A stretch of 64,000 nt of DNA, from positions 372,001-436,000 of the forward strand of contig NZ_JACHCC010000001.1 in assembly GCF_014207135.1 (NCBI RefSeq), in the 5' to 3' direction. This document shows, in pieces, positions 44,008 through 54,111 of the stretch. The notes beneath the pieces were generated by a model that worked only from the letters and a program-made list of their open reading frames with translations, did no database searches and had not been told where the DNA came from. This DNA is from Pedobacter cryoconitis. GTDB lineage: Bacteria > Bacteroidota > Bacteroidia > Sphingobacteriales > Sphingobacteriaceae. Each line of letters starts with the position of its first letter. Within the stretch, counting starts at the first letter, position 1. The position numbers were made by a program, and so were the translations under genes.

Positions 44008-46446
44008 ATGAGGAGAAATCTACTAATTATTATTATGCTGTTTTTGGGCTTATCACAAGTCAATGCGCAACAACAGACGGGACAGATAAAAGGGAAAATT
44101 ATTACGCAGGATGGCAGTGCTGCTTCTAATATCAGTATTGTACTAAAGGGAATGGGAATAGGTACACTAAGTGAAAAGGATGGTACTTTTAGCTTAAAAA
44201 AAATCAAACCAGGGACATATACTATTGCAGCAACTGCTATTGGTTTACAAAAACAAGAACAAAAAGTAGTAGTTAAAGCAGGAAGCACGCAGGAAGTTGA
44301 TTTCACCCTGAATGAAAATTCATCGAAATTAAATGAGATCGTGATTTCGCATGCTAAAACTAATCAGTTCACTAAGAAGAAAAGTGATTATGCGGCTAAA
44401 ATGTCACTGAACAATTTAGAAAATTCACAGGTTTATACGACAATCACTAAAGAGCTGTTAACTAATCAGGTAAGTTTTTCTGTAGATGATGCGACTAAAA
44501 ATGTACCTGGTTTACAGAAAATGTGGGATGCAACAGGACGCGGTGGTGATGGTGGAGCTTATTATAACTCCAGAGGTTTTATTGTGCAGGCTCAGTTAAG
44601 AAACGGGGTTGCAGGAAATGTGACCAGTCGTATTGATGCAGCAAACCTGGAAAGCCTTGAAATGATTAAAGGCCCTTCTGCTACATTATTTGGCAGTACC
44701 CTGACTTCTTATGGAGGATTAATCAACAGGGTAACTAAAAAACCTTATGATCATTTTGGTGGTGAAGTTAATTATGCAACTGGTAGTTATGGGTTTAACC
44801 GTATCAGTGCTGATGTAAATACGCCGCTGGATAGTGCTAAGAATGTTTTATTCCGATTGAATACTGCCTATAACCGTGAAGGTTCTTTCCAGGATAATGG
44901 ATTTAACAGAAGCACAATCCTGGCGCCAAGTCTTTCTTATAAAGTTAATGACAGACTTTCCTTTTTACTGGATGCTGAATTATCTGGTGGTACAAATGTT
45001 GCAAAACCGGTTATCTTTTTCTATTATCCTGTTGCCAGTTTAGGTGCTGACAGAGCTGATCAACTAGGTTTAGACTATAAAAGATCTTATGCAAGCAATG
45101 ACCTGACCCAGACCTATAAAAGCAATAATTTCTTTGGGCAGATGAATTATAAGATCTCGGATCAATGGACTTCTCAAACGAATTATACCAGTACTTATAG
45201 TTTTTCAAACGGACGTAATCCATATTTTTTCCTTGTTCCAAATTCTGTCGTGCTGAAAGATCCGAATGCTAAAGGAAGCGACTATCTTTCACGTGGAGAC
45301 CAGTCCACACAAAACAGTGAAATTACGGTAACTGAGATACAACAGAATTTTAACGGAGCATTCAATATTGGAAATGTAAAAAACAGAATTGTGGTTGGTC
45401 TGGATTACTTCAGACAGAATTCAAATCAGAAATTTTACTCGATAGATAGATTTGATCTGGTCAAAAAGAATGGTAATATTCCAAACTACAGTAATTTCAA
45501 TGAAGCTAATCTGGAACAACGTTATCAGACTATCAGTCCGGATTCTATCTCACATTATCCTGTCAAATTCATTTCGAATACTTATAGTGCCTATGTTTCT
45601 GATGTTATTAATCTGACTGATAACCTGATTGCCCTGGCGGCCTTAAGAGTAGACCGTTTTGACAATAAGGGTAGTTATAATGAAGCTACAGGATTATATA
45701 GCGGAGCATATAAACAAACAGTTTTCGCACCTAAATTCGGGTTGGTTTTCCAGCCTATCAAAGATCAGGTATCAATTTTCGCCAATTATCAGAATGGTTT
45801 TACCAACAAAACAGGAGTTGATTACCAGGGTAACACTTTTAAACCTGAAGAAGCCAACCAATTAGAGGGAGGGGTGAAACTAAGTTTATTTGAAGGTAAA
45901 TTAAGCAGTACTGTGTCTTATTATAATATAAAGGTGAAGAACCTGGTTAGGGCTTACTTATTAGATCCGTCTTTACCGAATGCAACTATACAGAACGGTA
46001 CAAAAATTAGTAAAGGGGTAGAGGCCGAAGTTGTTGCTAATCCTGTAGAAGGGATGAATATTATTGCTGGTTTCGCCTATAACGATAATAAACTGACTAA
46101 TGCAGATGCTGATGTACAGGGTAGAAGGGATGCTTATTCGATGTCTCCGTATGCTGCAAATCTCTGGATGAGCTACAAGTTGGTTAACGGTAAATTAAAA
46201 GGGGCTGGTTTAGGTTTTGGAGGAAATTATGCCAGCGACAATAAAATAGTCAACAGTGTATCTTCAGGAGTATTTATTTTACCTCATTATGTAGTTTTCA
46301 ATGCAACGGCATTTTATGATCAACCTAAATATAGAATAGGTCTTAAAGTGGATAACCTGACTAATAAACAATACTGGATTGGTTATGGTACAATGAATCC
46401 ACAGCAATTAAGAAGTGTAATCGGAAGCATTGCTTTTAAATTTTAA
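44008..46446 (+). CDS. TonB-dependent siderophore-type receptor
   Basis: An 812-residue outer-membrane receptor. I start it at 44008, the ATG of the signal peptide (MRRNLLIIIMLFLGLSQVNAQ). Residues 25-105 are a carboxypeptidase-regulatory-like domain (IKGKIITQDGSAASNISI). The plug follows, with VPGLQKMWDATGRGGDGGA and IKGPSATLFGSTL. The 22-strand barrel ends in an aromatic residue (IGSIAFKF). The plug and barrel are of the ferric-siderophore class rather than SusC. A Fur-like palindrome lies upstream, and a terminator follows. The ligand is unknown. Confidence 0.92.
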   Translation: MRRNLLIIIMLFLGLSQVNAQQQTGQIKGKIITQDGSAASNISIVLKGMGIGTLSEKDGTFSLKKIKPGTYTIAATAIGLQKQEQKVVVKAGSTQEVDFTLNENSSKLNEIVISHAKTNQFTKKKSDYAAKMSLNNLENSQVYTTITKELLTNQVSFSVDDATKNVPGLQKMWDATGRGGDGGAYYNSRGFIVQAQLRNGVAGNVTSRIDAANLESLEMIKGPSATLFGSTLTSYGGLINRVTKKPYDHFGGEVNYATGSYGFNRISADVNTPLDSAKNVLFRLNTAYNREGSFQDNGFNRSTILAPSLSYKVNDRLSFLLDAELSGGTNVAKPVIFFYYPVASLGADRADQLGLDYKRSYASNDLTQTYKSNNFFGQMNYKISDQWTSQTNYTSTYSFSNGRNPYFFLVPNSVVLKDPNAKGSDYLSRGDQSTQNSEITVTEIQQNFNGAFNIGNVKNRIVVGLDYFRQNSNQKFYSIDRFDLVKKNGNIPNYSNFNEANLEQRYQTISPDSISHYPVKFISNTYSAYVSDVINLTDNLIALAALRVDRFDNKGSYNEATGLYSGAYKQTVFAPKFGLVFQPIKDQVSIFANYQNGFTNKTGVDYQGNTFKPEEANQLEGGVKLSLFEGKLSSTVSYYNIKVKNLVRAYLLDPSLPNATIQNGTKISKGVEAEVVANPVEGMNIIAGFAYNDNKLTNADADVQGRRDAYSMSPYAANLWMSYKLVNGKLKGAGLGFGGNYASDNKIVNSVSSGVFILPHYVVFNATAFYDQPKYRIGLKVDNLTNKQYWIGYGTMNPQQLRSVIGSIAFKF

Positions 46447-46481
46447 GTATTTCTGATTCGGGAAACTACTGAATTGAATGA

Positions 46482-46520
46482 AACCCGGATTGATCATCAT
46501 GATTAATCCGGGTTTTTTTA
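46482..46520 (+). terminator. Intrinsic terminator after the TonB receptor
   Basis: AACCCGGATT pairs with AATCCGGGTT around a 12-base loop, then seven T. Confidence 0.85.
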
Positions 46521-46716
46521 TACTTTCTGATGAAGAAAATGATTTTTATTGTAAAATATAGTCCCGTTGTATGTGTCTGGCTAATTTGCAGATTATCAAT
46601 TTGTAAGGTAGGTGATTGAGTGTTGATTACCGTGTTTTTGCTATGATAGAGTTCGAAAATGGGAGATATTTGTTAATATATTTAGAGAATATATTCCATC
46701 GTTTGAGAAATAATGC

Positions 46717-46724
46717 TACATTTG
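46717..46724 (+). promoter_or_regulatory. -7 element of tRNA-Leu(CAG)
   Basis: TACATTTG matches TAnnTTTG, 31 bases before the tRNA. The -33 box is not clear at the usual distance. Confidence 0.55.
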
Positions 46725-46755
46725 TCGCCACAGAGCGGATATCCAGAATTTTAAT

Positions 46756-46839
46756 GCCCGGATGGCGAAATTGGTAAACGTTGCGGTCTCAGAAGCCGTT
46801 GGAGTAAGATCCTTGAGAGTTCGAGTCTCTCTTCGGGCA
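46756..46839 (+). tRNA. tRNA-Leu (anticodon CAG)
   Basis: Acceptor GCCCGGA pairs with TTCGGGC, discriminator A at 46839. D-loop AATTGGTAAACG, anticodon loop CTCAGAA flanked by GCGGT and GCCGT (G-U pairs at both ends), T arm GAGAG TTCGAGT CTCTC. A long variable arm is present. CCA is not encoded. A terminator follows. Confidence 0.93.
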
Positions 46840-46861
46840 CATTTTTATCAAAGCTCTTTGT

Positions 46862-46893
46862 AGCCTGCAAACCGAAAGTTTGCAGGCTTTTTT
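46862..46893 (+). terminator. Intrinsic terminator after tRNA-Leu(CAG)
   Basis: A perfect 11-bp stem (AGCCTGCAAAC with GTTTGCAGGCT), 5-base loop, then a T tract. Confidence 0.88.
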
Positions 46894-46943
46894 TATGTCA
46901 TTAAAATCATTATCTGACATATCTGCCCAAAGTTTATCCTTTG

Positions 46944-46979
46944 GTCACATTTTTCCCGCATTCCGTCACATTTATTCCC
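46944..46979 (+). repeat. Two direct repeats spaced 21 bases
   Basis: GTCACATTTTTCCC (46944) and GTCACATTTATTCCC (46965), 21 bases start to start, 74 bases upstream of a secreted hydrolase gene. The phase suits an activator binding one DNA face; LytTR regulators bind this way. Confidence 0.45.
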
Positions 46980-47052
46980 ACCAGGATAATATTGCTTTAG
47001 ATTTAGATCATAATTTATAATCAAAAAAATAAGATCCTTTAAATTAAAGACA

Positions 47053-47943
47053 ATGAAATCATATATACTTCTTCTGCTTAGTTGCTTCAGTTTTAGCTTG
47101 TTTGGACAAACTGCACCTGAGCCTGCTTATCGACTGGACTTCACCATGGAAAATGTTGAGTTCAACAGCGTCGGGGTCACTCTGGCAGGTACTATCTTTA
47201 AACCCAGGCATGCTTATGCCGCAGTAGTCCTGGTGCATGGATCTGGTCAGGAAGCAAGGATGATGGGAATGGCGTCACTTTTGGCGAGAAATGGTATCGC
47301 AGTATTAACCTACGACAAACGTGGAGTGGGAAAATCGGGTGGGGTTTATGCCGGACCGGAAGTTGGAACTAATAACATTGATTCTGCTAATCTTAACCTG
47401 TTGGCTTTAGATGCAAGCGCAGCCTCTAATGAACTGTTGGCGCATCTGCCGGCCCATCATGGGCCTTTGGGCTTAATGGGTTTTAGTCAGGCTGGCTGGA
47501 TAATTCCTTTGGCCGCAAAAGAAAATCGTAAGGTGAACTTTATGATATTGTTTAGCGGACCGGTTGTTACAGCTCTCGAACAGCTGAGATTTCAGTTTTA
47601 TACGCAGGGAAATTCTAGCTTTTGGGAGACACACACTGAAGCTGAGGCACGTGATCATATACGCAGCGACGCTGACCGGTATCAATTTGCTGACACTGAT
47701 CCGCGTGATGCTCTTGCTAAACTCTCGATCCGTGGCCTTTGGCTTTTTGGAGGTAAAGATGTGCAGGCTCCGGTACGTTTATCGATAGAACACCTCAAAG
47801 CGCTTAAAGCACAAGGTAAAGCCTATGATTACCAACTGTTTTCAGAACTGGGGCATAACACTTCCTCCTCGAAATCACACGAGCCGGTTAACGCTGCCAT
47901 TCAATGGATCAAAGCCAATTGTAGCCATATGAAACGGAAATAG
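47053..47943 (+). CDS. Exported alpha/beta hydrolase
   Basis: A 296-residue protein with a signal peptide (MKSYILLLLSCFSFSLFGQ). The nucleophile is in LMGFSQAGWI, the acid in FGGKDVQAP and the base in LGHNTSS. VVLVHGSGQ forms the oxyanion region. This is the dipeptidyl-peptidase/acylaminoacyl-peptidase-like hydrolase family. The substrate is not evident. Two phased direct repeats upstream suggest a regulated promoter. Confidence 0.86.
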   Translation: MKSYILLLLSCFSFSLFGQTAPEPAYRLDFTMENVEFNSVGVTLAGTIFKPRHAYAAVVLVHGSGQEARMMGMASLLARNGIAVLTYDKRGVGKSGGVYAGPEVGTNNIDSANLNLLALDASAASNELLAHLPAHHGPLGLMGFSQAGWIIPLAAKENRKVNFMILFSGPVVTALEQLRFQFYTQGNSSFWETHTEAEARDHIRSDADRYQFADTDPRDALAKLSIRGLWLFGGKDVQAPVRLSIEHLKALKAQGKAYDYQLFSELGHNTSSSKSHEPVNAAIQWIKANCSHMKRK

Positions 47944-47958
47944 TTAGGTTAGGGGGCA

Positions 47959-47995
47959 TAAAAAAAAGCGCCCTAAGCTTTTGCTTAAGACGCTT
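47959..47995 (-). terminator. Intrinsic terminator after the SusD-like gene
   Basis: On the minus strand AAGCGTCTTAAGC pairs with GCTTAGGGCGCTT with mismatches, loop of four A, followed by a T tract. It is 36 bases after the susD-like stop. Confidence 0.75.
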
Positions 47996-48030
47996 CTAAA
48001 GAGGCATTAATTAAAGGTTCTTGATGCTGA

Positions 48031-49638
48031 TTAAAAATTGGGCTTATTGACGTCCCACCATAATCTTGTACCACCGTTATCCGGACCGTTTAACAATTGA
48101 ACAGCTTTCTGAATTTCATCTCCATTAGTAGAGTATTCATTCTGTGGAAAGGCCAGTCTGCGGATCTGAATTTGAGTATCTATGGTTCCGTTACTGTTGT
48201 TGTTGACTACAGTAAATAGTTTAGGATATCCGGTACGACGATATTCTGTCCAGGCTTCCTGTCCCTCAGGGAACATAGCAATCCATTTCTGAGTGATGAT
48301 ACGCTCTAACTTTTGCTCATTGGTTGCACCACCATCCCATTTGATAGTAATTGTGGAGACAGCAGGCGAGTTGTTGGTTGCATTGGAAGGATCAACATAA
48401 GCGATAGGTAAACTGGTCGCATCATTAATATAAGTACTGCCGTTTACTCCCCATTGAGTCATAGATGTTTGAATACCGGTAGTATAGTTGGTTTGTGCAT
48501 CACCTGCAGCAGTCCATCCGCGTAATGCTGCTTCTGCTTTTAAAAACCATACTTCGGCAGCAGTCATCATCATCATTGGTGAACTTGGACTTACAATCGT
48601 TTGTGGATTCAATACAGAGTACCCGTTATAACCAGGTTTGTTAGTTACAGCCGATCCGATGCGAATACCTTTATACTGACCAGCAAAACGTGTATCAGTG
48701 GCTGGTGAAGCAAATTTAGGTAAACGTGGGTCATTATATCCAACCAGAAAAGTTTCTGCAGATGCGCCCAGCGCAATATCAGTCCAGCCGGTTGTGATCA
48801 CATTCAGTGGATTATGATATCCGCCACCCGAAATAGCAGCATTATCTGAATTCGTGGTTAATACACCTCCATTAGCCGGATCTAAAGCTTTTAATGCCTG
48901 AGTCTGTGCAGTAGCTGCATCAACCTTTACAATATGCATTGCTAAACGCAAACGAAGAGAATTTGCAAATTTGATCCATTTGGTATAATCTCCTCCATAA
49001 ACCATATCGTATGCTTGAAAAGGAGTTTTACCAGGGTTGGCTTTCACAAAAGTATTCAGGTTATTGACAGCTGTATCCAGTTCAAGGAAGAATTGGTTAT
49101 AGATGCTTTGCTGAGAGTCATAAGGTGTGCCCTTAAAAGTTTGTCCTGCCTTACTATAGGCTGCAGGGCCAAATTTATCAGTTAACCTGTTCATAGTCTC
49201 TACTTTAAGGATTAAGGCGATACCCCAGAAATCAGGAAGTGAAGTTCTTGCTCCGGCTTTTGCAATCGCATTGATGGCAAAGAATGAATTGGTATAAGAA
49301 GTAACAAATACATTTTGGTTCCATCCGTCTACCAGACTGTAATTTAAGTTATTAAGGTTTCCTCTAAAAGGATTTGGAGACATCATATAACCAGCATAAC
49401 AGTCCGCATTTAAGTTTTGGTTCAGTTGATAATCGCCTTCCTCTCCAAAAACAGCAGATTGTATGCCTGGAAATACCAATCCGACCTGAAACTTACCTGT
49501 ACCTATACCCGTATTATCAGTGTTGAATTTTTCAAAGTCTTTTTTACAACCAGTAAATGTAAAGACAGTTAGCGCAAGGAAAGCAGCCAGAGCATGCTTA
49601 TATCCATTGCCTAATATATGTTTATAATGAGTTTTCAT
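48031..49638 (-). CDS. SusD/RagB-family nutrient-binding lipoprotein
   Basis: A 535-residue outer-membrane lipoprotein. I start it at the ATG at 49638; the signal peptide ends in FTFTGC (lipid Cys) followed by Lys-Lys. Helical repeats of the SusD fold are visible (FWGIALILKVETMNRLTDKFG, AAEVWFLKAEAALRGW, WIAMFPEGQEAWTEYRRTGYP). It forms the lid of the TonB-dependent SusC channel encoded 26 bases upstream. The closest type is the SusD-like_2 group, often for peptides or small oligosaccharides. The nutrient is not evident. Confidence 0.93.
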   Translation of the reverse strand: MKTHYKHILGNGYKHALAAFLALTVFTFTGCKKDFEKFNTDNTGIGTGKFQVGLVFPGIQSAVFGEEGDYQLNQNLNADCYAGYMMSPNPFRGNLNNLNYSLVDGWNQNVFVTSYTNSFFAINAIAKAGARTSLPDFWGIALILKVETMNRLTDKFGPAAYSKAGQTFKGTPYDSQQSIYNQFFLELDTAVNNLNTFVKANPGKTPFQAYDMVYGGDYTKWIKFANSLRLRLAMHIVKVDAATAQTQALKALDPANGGVLTTNSDNAAISGGGYHNPLNVITTGWTDIALGASAETFLVGYNDPRLPKFASPATDTRFAGQYKGIRIGSAVTNKPGYNGYSVLNPQTIVSPSSPMMMMTAAEVWFLKAEAALRGWTAAGDAQTNYTTGIQTSMTQWGVNGSTYINDATSLPIAYVDPSNATNNSPAVSTITIKWDGGATNEQKLERIITQKWIAMFPEGQEAWTEYRRTGYPKLFTVVNNNSNGTIDTQIQIRRLAFPQNEYSTNGDEIQKAVQLLNGPDNGGTRLWWDVNKPNF

Positions 49639-49663
49639 CTGTTTAATTTTAAATTTGAACATT

Positions 49664-52600
49664 TTATAAGGTAAGATTCAGGTTAAAACCGAAATTGCGT
49701 GTAGCTGGCTGACTAAATACATCTACACCAGATAAGCCATTCCCTGTAGACATAGTAACCTCAGGATCGAATGGTGCTTTTTTATAGAAGTATAAAAGGT
49801 TTCTTCCGGTAACAGAGAATCTCAGGCTTTTAACTGCTCCTTTAGTAAATGGGATAGTATAACCTAAAGATGCTTCACGTAAGCGAACTACTGTTGCACT
49901 ATAAATGTAATTTTCTGTAATACCATCACGGCCACCAACGGTAGTGTACCATGTTTTAGGGTCAACACTGGTTATTGCTTTTCCGGTAGTCGCATCTACA
50001 CCGTTGATTGTAACTCCACCCTGATCTCTTGCTGCACCCGATTCTTTTGATACACCATATTTATCCAATACTGCCTGTGTAAGCGATAATACCTGTCCCC
50101 CAAATTTTCCGTCTACAAGGAAGCTGAATCTGAATCTTTTGTAATCAAAACTGTTGCCCCATCCTAACTGAAATTTAGGGCTTGGGTTTCCAATGTAATT
50201 GTATCCGCTGTTTACTAATGGTTTACCACCTGGACCGATTTCAATACGCCCCTGATTATCACGTTGGAAAGTAACTCCGTAGATATCTCCAAAAGAGCCA
50301 CCAGTTCTTAATTCTGATTGATAAGTGTTGCTACGGTTAGGAGTCAATATAAACTGATTGATACCATCTTTTGAATCGACGTCAATTACTTTGTTTTTAT
50401 TTGCTGATCCGTTAAAAGAAGAGTTCCAGGTAAAGTTTGTGTTTTTGATTACATCATAACCCAGCATAAATTCAATACCAGAGTTCTGAACATTTCCAGC
50501 GTTTACATACCCCTGTGAATAGGTAGTAACGAAAGATGGGATAACCTTAATAAACTGATTTTTGGTATTTGACTTGTAATAAGTGAAACTAAAGTTTAAC
50601 CTGTCTGCAAGGAAACGCAGATCAGTTCCTACTTCATAAGAATCAGTCTTTTCTGGTTTTAATTCAGGGAAAGGAGCAACGGAGTTTAATAATACTCCAC
50701 CACCTGTGCTAAAATGTGTTAAAGGATTGGTTACGTAGTTAGGAACGGTGTTACCTACCTGTGCATAGGTACCTCTTACTTTTGCATAAGAAATAACCTC
50801 AGGTAAACTAAACATCTGGTTCAGGATGAATGATAAACCTACTGAAGGATAGAAGTAAGAATTGTTAGGGGTGAATGCCAGGTTGGATGACCAGTCATTT
50901 CTTGCTGTAAGTGTTAAAAATGCATAGTTTTTGTACCCGATATTGGCATTTGCAAATATTGATCTGATTTGATTATGGTTATTAGGTAAGGTTGTAACTG
51001 GAGGACCACCTACAACTGAAGTGATGTTTTCAGGAAGGAAAATATTAGGTATAGTTAAACCTGGTGCATTATAGCTATTGCTTGCGTCAGGACCAATGAG
51101 TGTACCTGTAGTGCTGGCATCAGTTATACTGGTACCCAGTACACCATCTACTTTAAAGTCAGATTTACTTGGCACTGCAAATGTAAGGAGTAAATCTGCA
51201 TATTTCTGCTCAGTAGTTTGGTTACTTAGTAATAACTGTCCGTTTGCCTTAGCTAGTACGGGATTCGTATTCGCATATAAATCCTGTTCATAGGCATCGG
51301 TGAAGCGATCTATATTTCCACGTGCCTGTATGCTCATCCAGCTGGTTATGTCGTATTTAACGCTGGCATTAACTAAGATACGGTTACGTTTAGCCTCATT
51401 TGGATTACGGTTAAGCACCCACCAAGGATTTTGTTGTATGTCTTCATTGAATGGCCAGTTTTGTGTTGGTACAGAAACGCCTTCTACCTGCGCTGGTAAT
51501 TCGAATTGTTTATAAGGCGTAATATCTCTTCCTCTAGGGAATAAATACAGTCCAGTTAAAGGATTTAGGTAAAAACCCAAACCTGGGCTGTTATTGATCT
51601 TTTGAGTAATGTAATTAAAGTTCCCGTCAACGGTTAGCTTGTTATCCAGAAAATGAGCTGTTTCACGGAAGTTAATGTTATGACGCGCCAGCTTATTGGT
51701 CGGTTCTACACCTCTTGCAGTGGTATTGGCATAAGAGAAGTAAGACTGCGCAGCTTCGGTACCTCCTGACAGACTGATGGAATTGGTTAAGTTTGTACCA
51801 GTCTGGAAGAATGGCGAAACATTATCAGTTGCTGAAGGTATTTTTGCTCCCCAGCTATCCGCTCCGCCTGTTGTTTGTCCATAGCTGTTCTGAAACTGAG
51901 GTTTGTAAGCAATACGATCGAGCGAAATAGAAGATGAAAAGTTGATCTGAGTTTTTCCGGCTTTTCCCTTTTTGGTTGTAATCAAAATTACCCCGTTCTG
52001 TGCCTGACTACCATATAAAGCAGAAGCAGAAGCTCCTTTTAATACAGTAATACTCTCAATGTCTTCGGGGTTAAGGTTGGAGATACCATCACCACCGTCC
52101 TGACTTGCACTAGCTGCTGCGGCACCAGTAGGGCCTCCCTGACCAATATTGGATCCAAAGGTGTTATTAGGTTGCCCGTTAGCATTTGAACCATTGGAAA
52201 TTGGAACTCCATCAATTACATATAATGGTTGGTTATTTCCTGCTGCTGATTTATTACCCCTTAAGATAACTTTTGCCGAACCACCCACACCCGAAGCACT
52301 TGGCGAGATTGTTACGCCTGAAATCTTACCATTCAGAGAGTTCATCAGGTTATCGCTTTTAACACGGGTCAGCTCTGAACCAGATACTTGCTGCGTGGAA
52401 TAAGTAATAGTTTTTTCTGACTTTTTAATACCTAATGCCGTTACAACTACTTCTCCAAGTTGTTTGGAATCTTCAAGTAAGGTGATACTCACCTGAGTGG
52501 AAGTGATTTTTACTTCCTGTTTTGCGTAACCGATATAGGAGAAAACCAATACATCGCCAATATTGGCTTGTATAGCATAATTTCCATTTACATCTGTCTG

Positions 52601-52822
52601 AGTAACGCTTTTGGTGCCTTTTACCTGTATGCTAACTCCAACTAATGGTTGTCCGGTCGCATCTTTTACAGCTCCTTTGATTATTGTGGCTACTTTTAGC
52701 GCATTTAGCGAATTGGTCTTGTAGTGAGGCCAACTAATTAATGCCACCTTACCCGCATTGGTGAGATTTGCTCCCATCGCCAGGCCTGGCATTAATAACG
52801 TGATAAGTAATAATTTTTTCAT
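49664..52822 (-). CDS. SusC/RagA-family TonB-linked outer-membrane protein
   Basis: A 1052-residue receptor. The signal peptide is MKKLLLITLLMPGLAMGA; a carboxypeptidase-regulatory-like domain begins near residue 47 (IIKGAVKDATGQPLVGVSI). The plug carries VVVTALGIKKSEKTITYSTQ, the SusC signature. The barrel ends in FGFNLNLTL. It imports the nutrient captured by the SusD-like partner. No glycosidase, protease or other degrading enzyme lies next to it. A ROK regulator gene is directly upstream on the same strand with a 41-base gap. Confidence 0.95.
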   Translation of the reverse strand: MKKLLLITLLMPGLAMGANLTNAGKVALISWPHYKTNSLNALKVATIIKGAVKDATGQPLVGVSIQVKGTKSVTQTDVNGNYAIQANIGDVLVFSYIGYAKQEVKITSTQVSITLLEDSKQLGEVVVTALGIKKSEKTITYSTQQVSGSELTRVKSDNLMNSLNGKISGVTISPSASGVGGSAKVILRGNKSAAGNNQPLYVIDGVPISNGSNANGQPNNTFGSNIGQGGPTGAAAASASQDGGDGISNLNPEDIESITVLKGASASALYGSQAQNGVILITTKKGKAGKTQINFSSSISLDRIAYKPQFQNSYGQTTGGADSWGAKIPSATDNVSPFFQTGTNLTNSISLSGGTEAAQSYFSYANTTARGVEPTNKLARHNINFRETAHFLDNKLTVDGNFNYITQKINNSPGLGFYLNPLTGLYLFPRGRDITPYKQFELPAQVEGVSVPTQNWPFNEDIQQNPWWVLNRNPNEAKRNRILVNASVKYDITSWMSIQARGNIDRFTDAYEQDLYANTNPVLAKANGQLLLSNQTTEQKYADLLLTFAVPSKSDFKVDGVLGTSITDASTTGTLIGPDASNSYNAPGLTIPNIFLPENITSVVGGPPVTTLPNNHNQIRSIFANANIGYKNYAFLTLTARNDWSSNLAFTPNNSYFYPSVGLSFILNQMFSLPEVISYAKVRGTYAQVGNTVPNYVTNPLTHFSTGGGVLLNSVAPFPELKPEKTDSYEVGTDLRFLADRLNFSFTYYKSNTKNQFIKVIPSFVTTYSQGYVNAGNVQNSGIEFMLGYDVIKNTNFTWNSSFNGSANKNKVIDVDSKDGINQFILTPNRSNTYQSELRTGGSFGDIYGVTFQRDNQGRIEIGPGGKPLVNSGYNYIGNPSPKFQLGWGNSFDYKRFRFSFLVDGKFGGQVLSLTQAVLDKYGVSKESGAARDQGGVTINGVDATTGKAITSVDPKTWYTTVGGRDGITENYIYSATVVRLREASLGYTIPFTKGAVKSLRFSVTGRNLLYFYKKAPFDPEVTMSTGNGLSGVDVFSQPATRNFGFNLNLTL

Positions 52823-52843
52823 TTTTGGTTTTTTTGAATTTAG

Positions 52844-52854
52844 GTTTAAATCGT
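52844..52854. repeat. Shared 11-mer, copy upstream of the SusC gene
   Basis: GTTTAAATCGT on the plus strand; the same 11-mer occurs at 54212-54222 upstream of the ROK gene. A common operator is possible. Confidence 0.35.
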
Positions 52855-52863
52855 ATTTTTTGT

Positions 52864-54111
52864 TTAGTGTTTGATTTCCTGTGGTTTATCCATATTGAGT
52901 CGTTTAGTATTTATAACTAATTGTTCATTGTCGAAATTTTCCATCACGAGCGCAGCGGCACCGATGATTTCTCCGTCAAAACCGAGATCTGAGATCAGTA
53001 GTTCTGTATTTGCAGCTAATCTTGGAATGCAGTATTTATTTAAGGCCTGCTGTATAGGTGCCATCATTATTTTACCGGCTTTAGCACCCCGTCCACTCAA
53101 TACAATAGTTTGTGGGTTCATGATATGAATCAGGATAGAGAGTGCTTTCCCTATTTTATATCCAGCGTCTGAAAGCAATTCAATGACGAATTGATCGCCG
53201 TTATTTGCAGCTTCAAAAATGGCATCTCCCATCAATTTCAGGGGGTCTTCAATAAAAGAATGCAATGTGGACAGACGGCCATGTTTAATACCTTCAATGG
53301 CTTTCTTTACCACTACCAGCATAGAGGCTTCAGCTTCCAGACAACCCTGTTTACCACATATACATAGTGCACCGTCTTCAAATAGGGGGATGTGACTAAA
53401 CTCTCCTGCAAAACCACTGTAACCTCTGAAGATGTCTCCATTGACAATCATTCCAAGGCCAATTCCCCAACCCAGGTTAATAACCATGACTTCTTTAAGG
53501 GATTTTGCTATTCCGAATCTTTGTTCAGCAAGCGCAATGATACTGGAGTCATTATCTATATAGGTACGAAGACCAGTGGCCTGAGCGATGTAATCGGTTA
53601 GCTTTGCGCCGTGTGTATCCAGGTAAGAGTAGTTTTTACCATCTTTTACACTGACAAAACCGGGCATCCCAATACCAATTCCGAGCAGGCTGTCTTTGGT
53701 TATACCTGATTTTAAGATATGGTTATCTATATAAGTTATCAGTTGAGCTAAAGCGGTAGGATTTGCATTCAGAATCATCTCAACAGTTTCGATTTCAGTT
53801 ACCGGATTATTGTTCAGATCTACAATAGCAATCCTGGTGGAAAGCTGATCCATAGCAATAGCCATCAAATACATGGCATCTGGTTTTACGGCATACATCA
53901 ATGGTCTGCGACCACCACTCGAAGGCGCGTACCCTACTTCAATCACAAAACCTTCTTTAATTAATTCGTTTATCGTCTTAGTTATAATTGGTATGCTTTT
54001 GTTAAATAAGGCGCTCATTTCAGCACATGAAAGTGATTTCTCAAGATATAATTGCTTTAAAATTTCACTTTTTAATTCTGTGCTTTTGACTAGCTTCTCT
54101 TTTACTTCCAT
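52864..54111 (-). CDS. ROK-family transcriptional regulator (NagC/XylR type)
   Basis: A 415-residue regulator. N-terminal winged helix-turn-helix (EILKQLYLEKSLSCAEMSALF, ITKTINELIKEGF) is joined to a sugar-kinase-like ROK domain with GIGIGMPGF, ATPase GWGIGLGMIVNG and the zinc motif CICGKQGCLEAEAS. The catalytic Asp of true kinases is in TYIDNDSS. It probably senses a sugar or its phosphate and represses the SusC/SusD genes read from the same strand. A near-perfect palindrome lies 21 bases upstream of its start. Confidence 0.93.
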   Translation of the reverse strand: MEVKEKLVKSTELKSEILKQLYLEKSLSCAEMSALFNKSIPIITKTINELIKEGFVIEVGYAPSSGGRRPLMYAVKPDAMYLMAIAMDQLSTRIAIVDLNNNPVTEIETVEMILNANPTALAQLITYIDNHILKSGITKDSLLGIGIGMPGFVSVKDGKNYSYLDTHGAKLTDYIAQATGLRTYIDNDSSIIALAEQRFGIAKSLKEVMVINLGWGIGLGMIVNGDIFRGYSGFAGEFSHIPLFEDGALCICGKQGCLEAEASMLVVVKKAIEGIKHGRLSTLHSFIEDPLKLMGDAIFEAANNGDQFVIELLSDAGYKIGKALSILIHIMNPQTIVLSGRGAKAGKIMMAPIQQALNKYCIPRLAANTELLISDLGFDGEIIGAAALVMENFDNEQLVINTKRLNMDKPQEIKH

